From assembly GCF_900111675.1 (NCBI RefSeq), contig NZ_FOHO01000003.1:248001-312000 (forward strand): DNA of 64,000 nucleotides. Reading direction: 5' to 3'. This stretch comes from Paracoccus homiensis (GTDB lineage: Bacteria; Pseudomonadota; Alphaproteobacteria; Rhodobacterales; Rhodobacteraceae). Under the pieces are notes generated by a model that worked only from the letters and a program-made list of their open reading frames with translations, was not told where the DNA came from and did not search any database. The position numbers and the translations under genes are program-made. Positions 16,060 through 25,927 of this stretch are shown here, one piece after another; the stretch's first letter is position 1; every line of letters begins with the position of its first letter.

Positions 16060-17223
16060 TCAGCACTGTCCGATCAGGCGCTTGCCATTCTTGTGATGCC
16101 GTCTGGCAAGCTGTCGGCCTTCGCGCCCGGACAGCAACCGCCGCGCCGCGACCGGCTGAAATCCGGGATCGGCAAGCTGTGGAAACAGTTCGGTCACTTC
16201 GCGCCGCGCCTGTGCCCCCATCGTGCTGATCGCATAGGGGCCGACATACAGGCTTTCGGTCCATGCACCGTTCGAGCGCAGGATCTCGTGGTCGTCAAAC
16301 AGCATGTGGTAATAGGTCACGCCCGTCTGCCCGTCGACGACCCCGACGCCCGGCATGTCCAGCAGGTGCTTGGCCGCGACAAGGATTTCATCTTCGCCGA
16401 ACATGCGCTGCGCGATCACGGATTTTACCAGAATGCGATGCTGGGGCGAGACGGTCAGATCGGACGCAGGCATCCCCGGCCCCAATGCCCCGGCGCGAAT
16501 GCGGATCGGGCGCAGATGCGGAGCCGCCGCCAGCCGTCGCGGTGACAGCACGGTCCGCCCGATCCAGCGCAGCCAGCGCATGCCGTTATCGCGGGTGCGG
16601 ATCAGATCGCCCGGACGCAGGTTCTGGATCGCGCGGGCCCCCAGCAGGGTGTCGATGATCGTATCTTCCGCAAAGCACTGTACATCCTGCGGCGTCATCA
16701 TCTGCCCGTCGTCATCCGCCCGCAGTTGGGCCTGGCTCAGAAAGCGGAAGGATAGGGTCGGGTCGAATTCCTGATGGGGGATCGGGTCATTGGCGGCATT
16801 CGTCGCGCTGTAGGGAAAAACCATGACGGTATAGCGCCCGCCAAGTTCAGTCCCCAATTCGCCGGGTTGATAGCTGCGCGGATAGACGACGGCATAGTCG
16901 AACCGGTTTCCATCCGCATCCACATGTCGGATGATCGAGCCGATGAAATTCGACAGCCGGGTGCCCGCCGTGAAGGTGACCTCGCCCGGGGTGCCCGCCG
17001 ACAGCACGGTGTCGGAAACAAGGCTTTGATCGGTTTCGCTGGTGCCGCTGTAAAATCCGCTGTTCAGTTCGGGATCATCGTCGCTGACGGTCACCGTGCC
17101 AAGCTGCGCGCCCGTCAGGTTCAGCGTGCCGGAGGTGCGCACCCATGGCATATAGCGTTCGGTGCCGGATGTGCCCGCCGGGATCGGCTGGGACAAGGTC
17201 AGCATCGTGATCAGGTAGTTCAT
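16060..17223 (-). CDS. Hint (Hedgehog/intein) domain protein
   Basis: The 387-residue protein has a beta-rich N-terminal half of unknown type (residues ~1-180) and a C-terminal Hint_2 domain starting at QCFAEDTIIDT. Further Hint blocks are IQNLRPGDLIRT, SPQHRILVKS and TYYHMLFDDHEIL. The Cys in QCFAEDT is the likely autoprocessing nucleophile. Such proteins are frequent in Rhodobacteraceae and many are secreted, with the domain proposed to act in self-cleavage. There is no evident signal peptide. A perfect CtrA-type box lies 95 bp upstream of the ATG, suggesting cell-cycle or GTA/motility-linked control. Confidence 0.88.
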   Translation of the reverse strand: MNYLITMLTLSQPIPAGTSGTERYMPWVRTSGTLNLTGAQLGTVTVSDDDPELNSGFYSGTSETDQSLVSDTVLSAGTPGEVTFTAGTRLSNFIGSIIRHVDADGNRFDYAVVYPRSYQPGELGTELGGRYTVMVFPYSATNAANDPIPHQEFDPTLSFRFLSQAQLRADDDGQMMTPQDVQCFAEDTIIDTLLGARAIQNLRPGDLIRTRDNGMRWLRWIGRTVLSPRRLAAAPHLRPIRIRAGALGPGMPASDLTVSPQHRILVKSVIAQRMFGEDEILVAAKHLLDMPGVGVVDGQTGVTYYHMLFDDHEILRSNGAWTESLYVGPYAISTMGAQARREVTELFPQLADPGFQPVAARRLLSGREGRQLARRHHKNGKRLIGQC

Positions 17224-17318
17224 CCCGTGTCCCGCCCCGCAACCCCGTCGGCGACCGCGCGTGATCGGTCGCTCCGATCTCTTGAACGGATCGGTGCGGA
17301 AAGATTTAACGAATGCGA

Positions 17319-17334
17319 GTTAATGAATGGTTAA
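17319..17334 (-). promoter_or_regulatory. Consensus CtrA-binding box
   Basis: On the minus strand the sequence reads TTAACCATTCATTAAC, an exact match to the CtrA consensus TTAA-N7-TTAAC. A third TTAA lies nearby at 17306-17309. It overlaps the stop codon of the GlxA gene and lies 95 bp upstream of the Hint gene start. I noticed no other paired TTAA box in this GC-rich window. Confidence 0.65.
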
Positions 17335-18341
17335 TCCGCGTCGGGATCCGGGATCCGTTCGGATTTGGCGGCCGAGGGGGCACCCGTCCCGCGTTCGCGA
17401 TAGGGGGTGCTGCCATATTGCGCACGGTAGCATTTCGAAAAATGCGACGGGCTGGAAAAGCCTGCCGCCAGCGCGATCTCGATGATTGACAGCTCCGTCT
17501 GCATCAACAGGTTGCGCGCGCGTGCCAGCCGCGTTTCCATGTAGTAACGCTTTGGGCTGCGGTTCAGATAGCGGCGGAACAACCGCTCCAGCTGCCGTGT
17601 GGACATGCCGGCATCGGCGGCCAGCTGTGCCGGGCTGATCGGCTCTTCCAGGTTGGCTTCCATCCGCGTGATGACAGCCGCAAGGCGCGGGTGACGCACG
17701 CCGATGCGGGTGGGAATCGACAGGCGCTGACGGTCCTGATCGGTGCGGATCACGGTATGCAGCATCTGGTCCGCGACCTCGGCGGCAAGCGCATCGCCAT
17801 GGGCCGACGCCACAAGATGCAGGACCAGATCGATCGAGGATGTCCCCCCGGCCGCCGTCAGCCGATTGCCATCCTGCACAAATACCGTGCGGAACAGGTC
17901 GATATCGGGAAATGCCTCGGCAAAGCCGTCGTGGTTTTCCCAGTGGATCGTGGCCTTGCGGTTATCCAGCAATCCGGCTTCGGCCAGCACCCAGGCACCG
18001 GTGCAGACCGCGCCCATCGCCGCGCCGCTGCGGGCCTGCCGCCGCAGCCAGTTCAGCACCGGGCGGCGCGCCTCGCGGGCGACATCGGTGCCGCCGCAGA
18101 TGATGATCACATCGTCGCGCCCGGCCTGAAAATCCGCTTCCAGACCATGATCGACAAGGATGCGCGACCCGTTGGAACAGGTCGCGGCCTCGCCCGCCGT
18201 GCCGACCAGGCGCCAGGAGTACAACTGTTCCCCTGACGCGCGATTCGCCAGCCGCAAGGGCTCGATCGCTGCGGTGAAGGGCAGCATGGTGAACCGCTCC
18301 AGCAGCAGGAAAATGAATTGGCGCGGCTTGTCTGATGGCAT
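17331..18341 (-). CDS. GlxA family transcriptional regulator
   Basis: The 336-residue protein has an N-terminal DJ-1/PfpI-like domain (residues ~8-190, with the nucleophile-elbow Cys in [14 protein letters not shown]) and a C-terminal AraC DNA-binding domain. Two helix-turn-helix units are visible ([19 protein letters not shown] and [18 protein letters not shown]). Relatives such as GbdR, CdhR and ArgR sense quaternary amines or arginine metabolites; the ligand here is unknown. The start is at MPSDKPRQF. It is divergent from DAHP synthase 170 bp away. The stop codon lies in the CtrA box of the next gene. Confidence 0.92.
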   Translation of the reverse strand: MPSDKPRQFIFLLLERFTMLPFTAAIEPLRLANRASGEQLYSWRLVGTAGEAATCSNGSRILVDHGLEADFQAGRDDVIIICGGTDVAREARRPVLNWLRRQARSGAAMGAVCTGAWVLAEAGLLDNRKATIHWENHDGFAEAFPDIDLFRTVFVQDGNRLTAAGGTSSIDLVLHLVASAHGDALAAEVADQMLHTVIRTDQDRQRLSIPTRIGVRHPRLAAVITRMEANLEEPISPAQLAADAGMSTRQLERLFRRYLNRSPKRYYMETRLARARNLLMQTELSIIEIALAAGFSSPSHFSKCYRAQYGSTPYRERGTGAPSAAKSERIPDPDAD

Positions 18342-18511
18342 CGTGCTGTCTGTTCGCGGCAAGGTTTCATCCACACAACAGGGAATTCCGGCCGCCGCAA
18401 GGAAAAAACATGCCCCTCTGCGACGATTGGCGGGTCGAAACCGGACCTTGCCCTTTCCCTGAACACGGCTTCGCATTATATGGTCCGGACATTCTTTCAA
18501 GGAGCCGTCCC

Positions 18512-19921
18512 ATGACGCAGGATACCCGCACCCCCGCCGCCACCCAAACCTGGGACAAGGCCGGCTGGCGCGCCTATCCGCGCGTCCAGATGCCGGACTA
18601 TACAGACAAGGCGGCGCTTGGCGCCGTCGAGGCGCAACTGTCCAAGTTCCCGCCGCTTGTCTTTGCGGGCGAGGCCCGCCGCCTGAAGGCGCAGCTGGCC
18701 GATGTGGCCAGCGGTCAGGCCTTCCTGTTGCAGGGTGGCGACTGTGCCGAAAGCTTTGCCGAATTCAGCGCCGACAATATCCGCGACACCTTCAAGGTGA
18801 TCCTGCAGATGGCGGTCGTGCTGACTTGGGGCGCGCAGCTGCCCGTGGTCAAGGTCGGGCGCATGGCCGGCCAGTTCGCCAAACCGCGCAGCGCGGCGAC
18901 CGAAACCGTCGGGGGCGTCGAACTGCCCAGCTATCGCGGCGACATCATCAATGGCTTCGACTTCACCGCCGATGCCCGTATCCCCGATCCGCAGCGGATG
19001 CTGGCGGCCTATACGCAGGCGGCGGCCTCGCTGAACCTGCTGCGCGCCTTCTCGACCGGCGGTTTCGCGGACATGCACCGCGTCCAGAACTGGATCGCGG
19101 ATTTCGTGGGCGGTCCCGAGGCGGCGAAATATCGCGACATCGCGGATCGGATCCGCGACGCGATGGCCTTCATGCAGGCGGCCGGTGTGAATTCGGACAC
19201 GGCGCATCAGCTGTCCAAGGTCGATTTCTACACCAGCCACGAAGCGCTTCTTCTGGAATACGAAGAGGCGCTGGCCCGGATCGACACGACCACCGGCAAG
19301 CCGGTCGCGGGCTCGGGGCACATGATCTGGATCGGCGACCGCACCCGTCAGCCGGATGGCGCGCATGTCGAATTCGCCCGTGGCGTCCAGAACCCGATCG
19401 GCCTGAAAACCGGCCCGTCGACCACGGCCGATGATCTGAAGGTCCTGATGGCCAAGCTGAATCCGGAAAACGAGGCAGGCCGCCTGACCCTGATTGCGCG
19501 TTTCGGTGCCGGTTCGGTCGGCGATCACCTGCCGCGTCTGATCAAGGCCGTCCAGGAAGAGGGCGCGAATGTCGTCTGGTCCTGCGACCCGATGCACGGG
19601 AACACGATCAAGTCGGCGTCTGGCTACAAGACCCGTCCCTTCGATTCGGTGCTGCGTGAAGTGCGCGAATTCTTCCAGATCCACAAGGCCGAGGGCACCA
19701 TTCCCGGCGGCGTCCATTTCGAGATGACCGGCAAGGACGTGACCGAATGCACCGGCGGCGTCCGCGCCGTCACCGACGAGGATCTGTCGGACCGCTATCA
19801 CACCGCCTGCGATCCGCGCCTGAATGCCAGCCAATCGCTGGAACTGGCCTTCCTGGTCGCCGAGGAACTGCGCGATCGGCGCGAAGCTGCCGCGCCTGCG
19901 CGCGATGTCAAGGCCGGCTGA
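18512..19921 (+). CDS. Class II 3-deoxy-7-phosphoheptulonate (DAHP) synthase
   Basis: The 469-residue enzyme condenses phosphoenolpyruvate and erythrose 4-phosphate, the first step of the shikimate pathway. It is the plant-like class II type: [57 protein letters not shown] and a Glu-rich metal site in [12 protein letters not shown]. The length fits the family. Erythrose 4-phosphate is supplied by transketolase, encoded nearby at 21874-23898, and two later shikimate enzymes (aroK, aroB) are 10 kb away. A SD (aaggagc) precedes the ATG, and a strong hairpin follows the stop. Confidence 0.96.
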   Translation: MTQDTRTPAATQTWDKAGWRAYPRVQMPDYTDKAALGAVEAQLSKFPPLVFAGEARRLKAQLADVASGQAFLLQGGDCAESFAEFSADNIRDTFKVILQMAVVLTWGAQLPVVKVGRMAGQFAKPRSAATETVGGVELPSYRGDIINGFDFTADARIPDPQRMLAAYTQAAASLNLLRAFSTGGFADMHRVQNWIADFVGGPEAAKYRDIADRIRDAMAFMQAAGVNSDTAHQLSKVDFYTSHEALLLEYEEALARIDTTTGKPVAGSGHMIWIGDRTRQPDGAHVEFARGVQNPIGLKTGPSTTADDLKVLMAKLNPENEAGRLTLIARFGAGSVGDHLPRLIKAVQEEGANVVWSCDPMHGNTIKSASGYKTRPFDSVLREVREFFQIHKAEGTIPGGVHFEMTGKDVTECTGGVRAVTDEDLSDRYHTACDPRLNASQSLELAFLVAEELRDRREAAAPARDVKAG

Positions 19922-19944
19922 ACCCGCGGGCCTTTTCCCAACGA

Positions 19945-19971
19945 AACAGCCGCCCGGATCGGGCGGCTGTT
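19945..19971. terminator. Bidirectional terminator hairpin
   Basis: An 11-bp perfect stem (19945-19955 with 19961-19971) closes on a 5-nt loop between the DAHP synthase stop and the convergent acyltransferase stop at 19994. A T-rich stretch (ttgtcgttt) follows on the plus strand, and AA-rich sequence precedes it, so it may work in both directions. Confidence 0.75.
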
Positions 19972-19993
19972 GTCGTTTCAGCCTCCTGTCGGC

Positions 19994-20866
19994 CTATTTC
20001 CAGCGGCGATGAACCCAGAACCACTGGTCCATATGCCGCCGGACCAGCATTTCCAGATCGTCGTTCAGCGCCTGCATCATCTCTTTCGGTTCGCCATGTG
20101 GAACAGGGTCGCCAACATGGACCTGAAAGCTGATTCCATCGCTTCTGCGGATGCCGTGAATCGGCAGCAGCAGCGCATCATAGCGGATGGCAAGCTCGGC
20201 CGGGGTCAGGACGGTTTTCGAGGGCAGGTCGAAAAAGCGCAGCTCGGGTGAATGGCGATCATGCTGATCGAACCCCAGCGCCAGCCATCCGCCGCCCCGC
20301 AGAAAGCGCAGCATCGCCGCCAGGCCCGCACGCCCGCGCGGGAACAGAGGTTCCGCAATCGCGGTGATCGCGGGGATGTAGTGGCGGTTGAACGCTTCGT
20401 TGTTCATCGGGCGATACAGGCCACCAACCGGATAGCCCCGGCCCGCAAGCGCCGCACGCATCGCGTCGTAATTGCCGAAATGCGCACAGGCGACAATGAC
20501 CGGACGGCCGGATTCGAAGGCCTGTTCCAACGCGGGCAGACCCGGCCCCTCAAGCGGATCGGCCGCATGGATGCGCGACGAAAATTCCTGCCCGGAATAG
20601 ATCTCGGCTACGGAACGTCCGGCGTTGTTGGGCACCGCGCGGGTCAGTCGTCGCACCTCGTCGGCGGGCAGGTCGGGCCGGGCCAGCGCAAGGTTGTCGC
20701 GAATCCGCCGCCGCCACCCGGCCAGCGGCGCCAGTACAGTCCCGAAAAGCCAGCCCACCATCGGGATCCGCCGGTCATAGGGTAGCATCCGCGCCAGACC
20801 CATAACCATCAGGAACGCGCCATTGGCCAGCCTGTCGGTCAGCGAGGGTTTGTCATCATTGCTCAT
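19994..20866 (-). CDS. Lysophospholipid / lauroyl acyltransferase family (LpxL-like)
   Basis: The 290-residue protein is of the LPLAT lauroyl-acyltransferase family. These enzymes transfer acyl chains to lipid A precursors or other membrane lipids. The catalytic HX4D motif is visible as HFGNYD (residues ~129-134). The region also has GLYRPMNNEAFNRHY, a segment PRGRAGLAAMLRFL and the FDQHDRHSPELRFFD block with an Arg-rich neighbour. An N-terminal hydrophobic segment (ANGAFLMVMGLARML) probably anchors it to the inner membrane. Its ATG overlaps the stop of the upstream EamA transporter gene. Whether lipid A or ornithine lipid is the acceptor cannot be told here. Confidence 0.86.
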   Translation of the reverse strand: MSNDDKPSLTDRLANGAFLMVMGLARMLPYDRRIPMVGWLFGTVLAPLAGWRRRIRDNLALARPDLPADEVRRLTRAVPNNAGRSVAEIYSGQEFSSRIHAADPLEGPGLPALEQAFESGRPVIVACAHFGNYDAMRAALAGRGYPVGGLYRPMNNEAFNRHYIPAITAIAEPLFPRGRAGLAAMLRFLRGGGWLALGFDQHDRHSPELRFFDLPSKTVLTPAELAIRYDALLLPIHGIRRSDGISFQVHVGDPVPHGEPKEMMQALNDDLEMLVRRHMDQWFWVHRRWK

Positions 20867-21786
20867 GCGGTATCCTGTGCGGTTCTCGTCTCGCGCCACC
20901 AGACGTAAAGTCCTGCGCCGACGATAATTGCCGCGCCAAGAATGGTCCAGCGATCGGGCAATTGCCCGAAGAACAGCCAGCCCCACAGACCTGCCCAGAT
21001 CAGGCCGCTATAGCCGAAGGGCGCCAGCACCCCGGCCTCGGCGCAGGCAAAGGCGCGGATCAGGAACCACTGGCTGATGGTGCCGAAGAAGGCCAGCGAC
21101 AGGAACGCCCACAGATGTTGCGCCTGAATGGGCTGCCAGACGAAGGGCACGACCAGGCTGGTCAGGATGCCGCCGATGATGGCCGACCAAAGCACTGATG
21201 TCGCGGCGGAATCGCTGCGCACCATGCGTGTCAGCAATGCGCCGCTGGCATAAGTGAAGGCCCCGACAAGCGGCAGCAATGCGCCGGGTTCGAACACGCC
21301 CGCGCCGGGCCGGATAATGATCATCGCGCCGATCATCGCCGCCAGAATGCCAAGGATGCGGCGGATGCCGATCCGCTCGCCCAGAAACAGGGCCGCACCC
21401 AGCGTGATCAGGACCGGGTTCAGATCCATGATGGCCGTTGCCTCGGCCAGCCCGATGAATTGCAGCGACGTGAAGAACAACAGCACCGAAGCCAGCTGCG
21501 TCAGCGCGCGAAAGAACTGCAGCCGCGGCTGTCGGCTGCGCGCCATGCGGGGCAGGCCGCCGCGCAGGATCAGGGCCACGATGGCGATATTGCCGATGAA
21601 CCGCGCCCAGACGACCTGCAAGGGCGAATAGGTCTGTGTCAGCTGCTTGGCCGAAGCGTCCATCAGCGTGAAGCACAGCACCGCCGCGCAAAGCAGCAGG
21701 ATGCCGGTCGTCTGTTCGCTGCGCACGCGGCCGGCATCCGACCCGCGGCGTTTCATCAGCGCAAAGGCGCGGGGCAGGGCACGCAT
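20863..21786 (-). CDS. EamA/DMT family transporter
   Basis: A 307-residue inner membrane protein with about ten hydrophobic segments in two EamA repeats, the drug/metabolite transporter superfamily. The first repeat starts TGILLLCAAVLCFTLMDASAKQL and includes PLQVVWARFIGNIA, a conserved RF motif. A second repeat ends WAGLWGWLFFGQLPDRWTILGAAIIVGAGLYVWWRE. The substrate is unknown. It overlaps the acyltransferase gene by four bases, suggesting a shared role in envelope lipid or metabolite export. The upstream side is the terminator of transketolase. Confidence 0.88.
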   Translation of the reverse strand: MRALPRAFALMKRRGSDAGRVRSEQTTGILLLCAAVLCFTLMDASAKQLTQTYSPLQVVWARFIGNIAIVALILRGGLPRMARSRQPRLQFFRALTQLASVLLFFTSLQFIGLAEATAIMDLNPVLITLGAALFLGERIGIRRILGILAAMIGAMIIIRPGAGVFEPGALLPLVGAFTYASGALLTRMVRSDSAATSVLWSAIIGGILTSLVVPFVWQPIQAQHLWAFLSLAFFGTISQWFLIRAFACAEAGVLAPFGYSGLIWAGLWGWLFFGQLPDRWTILGAAIIVGAGLYVWWRETRTAQDTA

Positions 21787-21806
21787 CGGACCTCTTTCAT
21801 GACAAA

Positions 21807-21828
21807 CGGCCGGGCTGATGCCCGGCCG
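21807..21828 (-). terminator. Intrinsic terminator after transketolase
   Basis: A 9-bp perfect GC stem (21807-21815 with 21820-21828), 4-nt loop, followed on the minus strand by TTTG. It lies 46 bases after the transketolase stop. A second stem (gggccc pairs around 21847-21866) lies closer to the stop and may reinforce it. Confidence 0.7.
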
Positions 21829-21873
21829 GATGCGGTATGCGACAGGGCCCGGAAAGCTGGGCCCCGAAGATGA

Positions 21874-23898
21874 TCACAGCATGTTCCGCACGCGTTCGAC
21901 CACGGCATCGGCGGTGATGCCGAATGCCTTGTAAAGCGCCGGTGCCGGGGCCGAGGCACCAAAGCCTTCCATGCCGACGAAGGCCGATTTTTCCTCGCGG
22001 CCGCGTTCGCCCAGCAGCAGCCAGTCCCAGGGCTGGCGCACGGCGGCCTCGATCGCGATGCGGACGGTTCCGGCGGGAAGAACCTCTTCGCGATAGGCGG
22101 CGGGCTGGTCGCGGAACAGTTCCATCGACGGGACCGAGACCACGCGCGTCGGCGTGCCATCGGCTTCCAGCGCATCGCGGGCGGCCATGGCGATCTCGAC
22201 CTCGGAACCGGTCGCCATCAGCACGGCGGCGGGCTTGCCGCCCGAGGCGTCGCGCAGGACATAGGCGCCCTTGGCCGACAGGTTTTCGTCCTTGTGGGTG
22301 GTGCGCAGCGTCGGCAGGTTCTGACGCGACAGCGCCATGATCGACGGCTTGGTCGTCTGCGACAGCGCGATTTCCCAGGCTTCGGCGGTTTCCACCTGAT
22401 CGCAGGGACGCAGGGTCAGCGTGTTCGGCGTCGCCCGGCTGATTGCCAGATGTTCGACCGGCTGGTGGGTGGGGCCGTCTTCGCCCAGACCGATGCTGTC
22501 ATGGGTCATGACATAAACGACCGGCAGACCCATCAGCGCCGACAGGCGGATCGCGCCACGGGCATAATCGGTGAAGGTCAGGAATGTTCCGCCATAGGGG
22601 TTGAAGCCGCCATGCAGCCAGATCCCGTTCATCGCCGCAGCCATGCCATGTTCGCGGATCCCGTAATGGACATAGCGGCCCAGACGGTTCTCGGCGTTGA
22701 ACACCTGCATCTGGCCGGTCTTGGTGTTGTTCGACCCGGTCAGGTCAGCCGAGCCGCCGAAATTCTCGGGCATCACGGCGTTCAGGGCTTCCAGCACGTT
22801 TTCGCTGGCCTTGCGGGTGGCGACTTTGGGCTTGCCCTCGGCGGTTTCAGCCTTCAGCGCCACGATCTGCGAGACCATCTGCGGGTTCGGCTTGTTCTCG
22901 ATCCGGCGGGTGAACTCGTCGCGGCTGTCGGTCGACAGCGCGTCGCGGCGGCCGGCCCAGGCCTTATGGTCCTCGGCGCCGCGCGACCCGATCTGGCGCC
23001 AGCTTGCCGCGATGTCGTCGGGGATCGCAAAGGCCTCGCCGTCCCAGCCATAGGCGGCGCGGGTGGCGGCGATTTCATCGGCACCCAAGGGCGAGCCATG
23101 TGCCTTGGCGCTGTCCGATTTGTTGGGCGAACCGAAGCCGATGATGGTCTTGCACGACACCAGAACCGGGCGGTCATCCTCGGCCTTGGCTTCGGTCAGG
23201 GCGCGGTCGATATCGGCGGCGTCGTGGCCGTCGCATTCCAGCACGCGCCAGCCCGAGGCCTTGAAACGCGCCAACTGGTCGGTGCGGTCCGACATGCTGA
23301 CACGGCCATCGATGGTGATGTCGTTATTGTCCCACAGCACGATCAGGCGGCCCAGCTTCTGGGCGCCCGCCAGGCCGATGGCCTCTTGGCTGATGCCTTC
23401 CATCAGGCAGCCGTCACCGGCGATGACCCAGGTGCGGTGGTCGCACAGCTCGGCCCCGAATTCGGCGCGCAGGGCCTCTTCGGCCATGGCCATGCCAACG
23501 GCGGTGGCGATACCCTGACCCAGCGGACCGGTCGTCGTTTCGACACCTTCCACATGGCCGTATTCCGGGTGGCCTGCGGTGATCGCGCCAAGCTGACGGA
23601 AATTCTTCACCTGTTCCAGCGTCATCTGCTCATAGCCGGTCAGGTGCAGCAGCGCGTAGATCAGCATCGAACCGTGACCCGCCGACAGAACGAACCGGTC
23701 GCGGTCGAACCAATGCGGCGCCGAGGCGTCGAATTTCAGGTGGTTGCGGAACAGGACGGTCGCCACATCGGCCATGCCCATCGGCATGCCGGGGTGGCCG
23801 GAATTGGCGGATTCGACCGCGTCCATCGCCAGAACGCGGATCGCGCTGGCCAGCTTCCAATGTTCGGGGTCGGCCTTGCGGCGGGCATCGATGTCCAT
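21874..23898 (-). CDS. tkt: Transketolase
   Basis: The 674-residue enzyme moves two-carbon units between sugar phosphates in the pentose phosphate pathway (and Calvin cycle where present) with thiamine diphosphate. Clear motifs are [33 protein letters not shown], the ThDP motif [20 protein letters not shown] with [10 protein letters not shown], and the PYR-domain FFTD-like [13 protein letters not shown]. The C-terminal domain reads [13 protein letters not shown]. The length is standard. It has its own terminator, and is divergent from the fucosyltransferase-like gene. It supplies erythrose 4-phosphate for the shikimate genes in this window. Confidence 0.97.
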   Translation of the reverse strand: MDIDARRKADPEHWKLASAIRVLAMDAVESANSGHPGMPMGMADVATVLFRNHLKFDASAPHWFDRDRFVLSAGHGSMLIYALLHLTGYEQMTLEQVKNFRQLGAITAGHPEYGHVEGVETTTGPLGQGIATAVGMAMAEEALRAEFGAELCDHRTWVIAGDGCLMEGISQEAIGLAGAQKLGRLIVLWDNNDITIDGRVSMSDRTDQLARFKASGWRVLECDGHDAADIDRALTEAKAEDDRPVLVSCKTIIGFGSPNKSDSAKAHGSPLGADEIAATRAAYGWDGEAFAIPDDIAASWRQIGSRGAEDHKAWAGRRDALSTDSRDEFTRRIENKPNPQMVSQIVALKAETAEGKPKVATRKASENVLEALNAVMPENFGGSADLTGSNNTKTGQMQVFNAENRLGRYVHYGIREHGMAAAMNGIWLHGGFNPYGGTFLTFTDYARGAIRLSALMGLPVVYVMTHDSIGLGEDGPTHQPVEHLAISRATPNTLTLRPCDQVETAEAWEIALSQTTKPSIMALSRQNLPTLRTTHKDENLSAKGAYVLRDASGGKPAAVLMATGSEVEIAMAARDALEADGTPTRVVSVPSMELFRDQPAAYREEVLPAGTVRIAIEAAVRQPWDWLLLGERGREEKSAFVGMEGFGASAPAPALYKAFGITADAVVERVRNML

Positions 23899-24004
23899 GG
23901 CGGTCCTTCGAGGCTGGTTTGTGTCAATGACCTGTTAGGGGCGATGCAACGCGGTTGCAAGCATCCTTGGCCGCCTTTAGCGTTCGCGGAATGCAGCTTT
24001 GGAT

Positions 24005-25927
24005 ATGCGTGTGACACAGCAGGCCCCTATTGTCGGCTTCCGCCGGGACCGGATCGGTGCAAGGTTGATCGGCTTGCTGAATGTGTTGCGTCTGGGCCAG
24101 ATCTACGAGGCCGAGGCGGTCTATCTGTGGCTGGCCGATCCCACGGGGCATTACCCCGAACTGGCCGACCCGCATGATTTCCTGTGCGGCGATTTCATCG
24201 ACCGCCACATCCGCATTGTCGGCGGGATGCCGGATCTGACGGGGCGCAGCAATCTGTCCGCGCTGGCGATGACGGTGGATGCTGCGAGTTTCCGGCAACG
24301 GCTGGCGCGGGGCGAGCTGTTTCACAGCGATGCCGCGTTCGAGATGACCTGCCTGTTGGGTGAATCCCGCGATGAGGCGCACAGGCAGGCTGTTCGCATC
24401 GCCGCCGATCTGCCGCTTGCGCCCCGTCTGGCCGAACGGCTGGCCGAGGGGCGTCGACGGCTGGCGGAATGGGCGGGCGATCGGGGTGCGATCCGCGCCC
24501 TGCATCTGCGGCGGGGCGACCTGCTGGACGGCGACCCTTGGTCGCTAAGTTCGTGGCCCGCGAAATATGTTCCTGATGAGTTCTGCCGCGTCTGGATCGA
24601 TCAACAGCCGGGTCCGGTCGTCGTCTTTACCGACACGCCCGCCGCGACGGCGCATCTGGCGCAGGGGGATCCGCGGGTCGTTCCGGTCGATCAGGTGCTG
24701 GATCTTGACGGGCTGAACGCGGCCGAGCGTGACATGCTGGAGGTTCTGGTGATGGCGGGTGCCACCCGCATCGGGGCACCGGGCGGCAGCGCATTTTCGC
24801 GCGCGGCGCTGACCATCGGGCATGCGCAGCTGGATTCGCTGCCACGGTCCCTGCCACCGCAGGAAAATCAGGACGCGCATCAGGCGTTGCTGGATCGCGT
24901 TATCTCGCGGCCCGACAGCTTTCTATGCAGCGGCGATCTGGCGCAATCGGCGCAACATGCGCTGCATCACGCCATCACGACCGGGCAGGGCGCGGCGCTG
25001 GCCGATGCCTTGGCCGCCATGTCGGATGCGGCTGCGCGCCATCCGTTCCTGTATCGGATCGCCGCCGTCTCGGCGCTGCATGCGGGGCGGCATGACACGG
25101 CGCGGGACGTGGCCGCTCGGGCCTTGGCGGCACCGAATCTGGTGCCACGCGACACCCGCGAATGTCAGCAGGTGCAGGACACGGTCGGTGTGATCGGTGA
25201 TCCGCAGTCGCCTGCCTCGCTGGACGCGTTTCTTCTGGCGTGCTTCGGCGAGAAGGCCCATCATCGGCCCGTGCGCGACATGATGGCCGCGGCGCTGTTC
25301 GGCCAGCCCGGTTCCACCGCGTTGCGTCTGCTGATGCTGCCTGGCTGGCAGGCGCAGGACCTGGCCGAGCGTGCCGAGGCGGCCGTGCCGCCGCTGTGGT
25401 CCTATCTGGGCGACTGGGAAGAGCTGCTGGACGATGTGACCGCCCGCCAACCCCTGCGCGAGATGCCCGATCTGCACCGCAAGATGCTGCAATCCGGGCG
25501 CGACGGCCTGATCGCGGACGAGGCGTTCGCGTCCGGGGCTGCGCCGGACACGCCCCGTGATGCCTATGGCACCGCCCGCATCGGGCTTGCGGCATCGGCC
25601 CTGTCGCTGCATGGGCGCTATGCCCGTGCGCTGCGGTTGCTGCATTGGCTGGATGAGGTGCAGCCCGGCGATGCGATGATCAACAAGCGGCTTGCCGATA
25701 CCTGTTTCCGTCTGGGCAATGCCGATCTGGGGTTCGAGTTTCTGGGCGCGGCGCTGGACGCGATGCCCGACAACGTGCTGCTGCATCTGTCGATGGCACG
25801 CCGCGCGGCGGTCGCAGGCCGCGCGGCGCAGGCACTGGACCGGTTGGAACAGGCGGCAGGCCTGTTGCAGGCGCCCCGGCTGTTGCAGCGGCAGGGGCGC
25901 CGTGTCCGGCAGGCACTGGCGGCCTAG
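24005..25927 (+). CDS. Fucosyltransferase-like / TPR protein of unknown function
   Basis: I do not recognise this 640-residue protein as a named family. The N-terminal ~280 residues look like a GT-B fucosyltransferase fold: DRIGARLIGLLNVLRLGQIY near the start and HLRRGD (residues 167-172), resembling the HxRRGD nucleotide-sugar motif of fucosyltransferases, plus VVVFTDTP. The C-terminal ~330 residues are helical repeats of TPR type (GRYARALRLLHWLDEVQPGD, LADTCFRLGNADLGFEFLGAALDAMPD). There is no signal peptide. The ATG at 24005 is chosen over TTG 23999. The stop overlaps the convergent CorC gene stop (CTAG). Sugar transfer is inferred. Confidence 0.7.
   Translation: MRVTQQAPIVGFRRDRIGARLIGLLNVLRLGQIYEAEAVYLWLADPTGHYPELADPHDFLCGDFIDRHIRIVGGMPDLTGRSNLSALAMTVDAASFRQRLARGELFHSDAAFEMTCLLGESRDEAHRQAVRIAADLPLAPRLAERLAEGRRRLAEWAGDRGAIRALHLRRGDLLDGDPWSLSSWPAKYVPDEFCRVWIDQQPGPVVVFTDTPAATAHLAQGDPRVVPVDQVLDLDGLNAAERDMLEVLVMAGATRIGAPGGSAFSRAALTIGHAQLDSLPRSLPPQENQDAHQALLDRVISRPDSFLCSGDLAQSAQHALHHAITTGQGAALADALAAMSDAAARHPFLYRIAAVSALHAGRHDTARDVAARALAAPNLVPRDTRECQQVQDTVGVIGDPQSPASLDAFLLACFGEKAHHRPVRDMMAAALFGQPGSTALRLLMLPGWQAQDLAERAEAAVPPLWSYLGDWEELLDDVTARQPLREMPDLHRKMLQSGRDGLIADEAFASGAAPDTPRDAYGTARIGLAASALSLHGRYARALRLLHWLDEVQPGDAMINKRLADTCFRLGNADLGFEFLGAALDAMPDNVLLHLSMARRAAVAGRAAQALDRLEQAAGLLQAPRLLQRQGRRVRQALAA

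Noticed and set aside
18448..18481. Promoter TTGCCC ... CATTAT before DAHP synthase
   Set aside because: The spacing is 20 bp, too long for a typical sigma-70 site, and no better pair was found.
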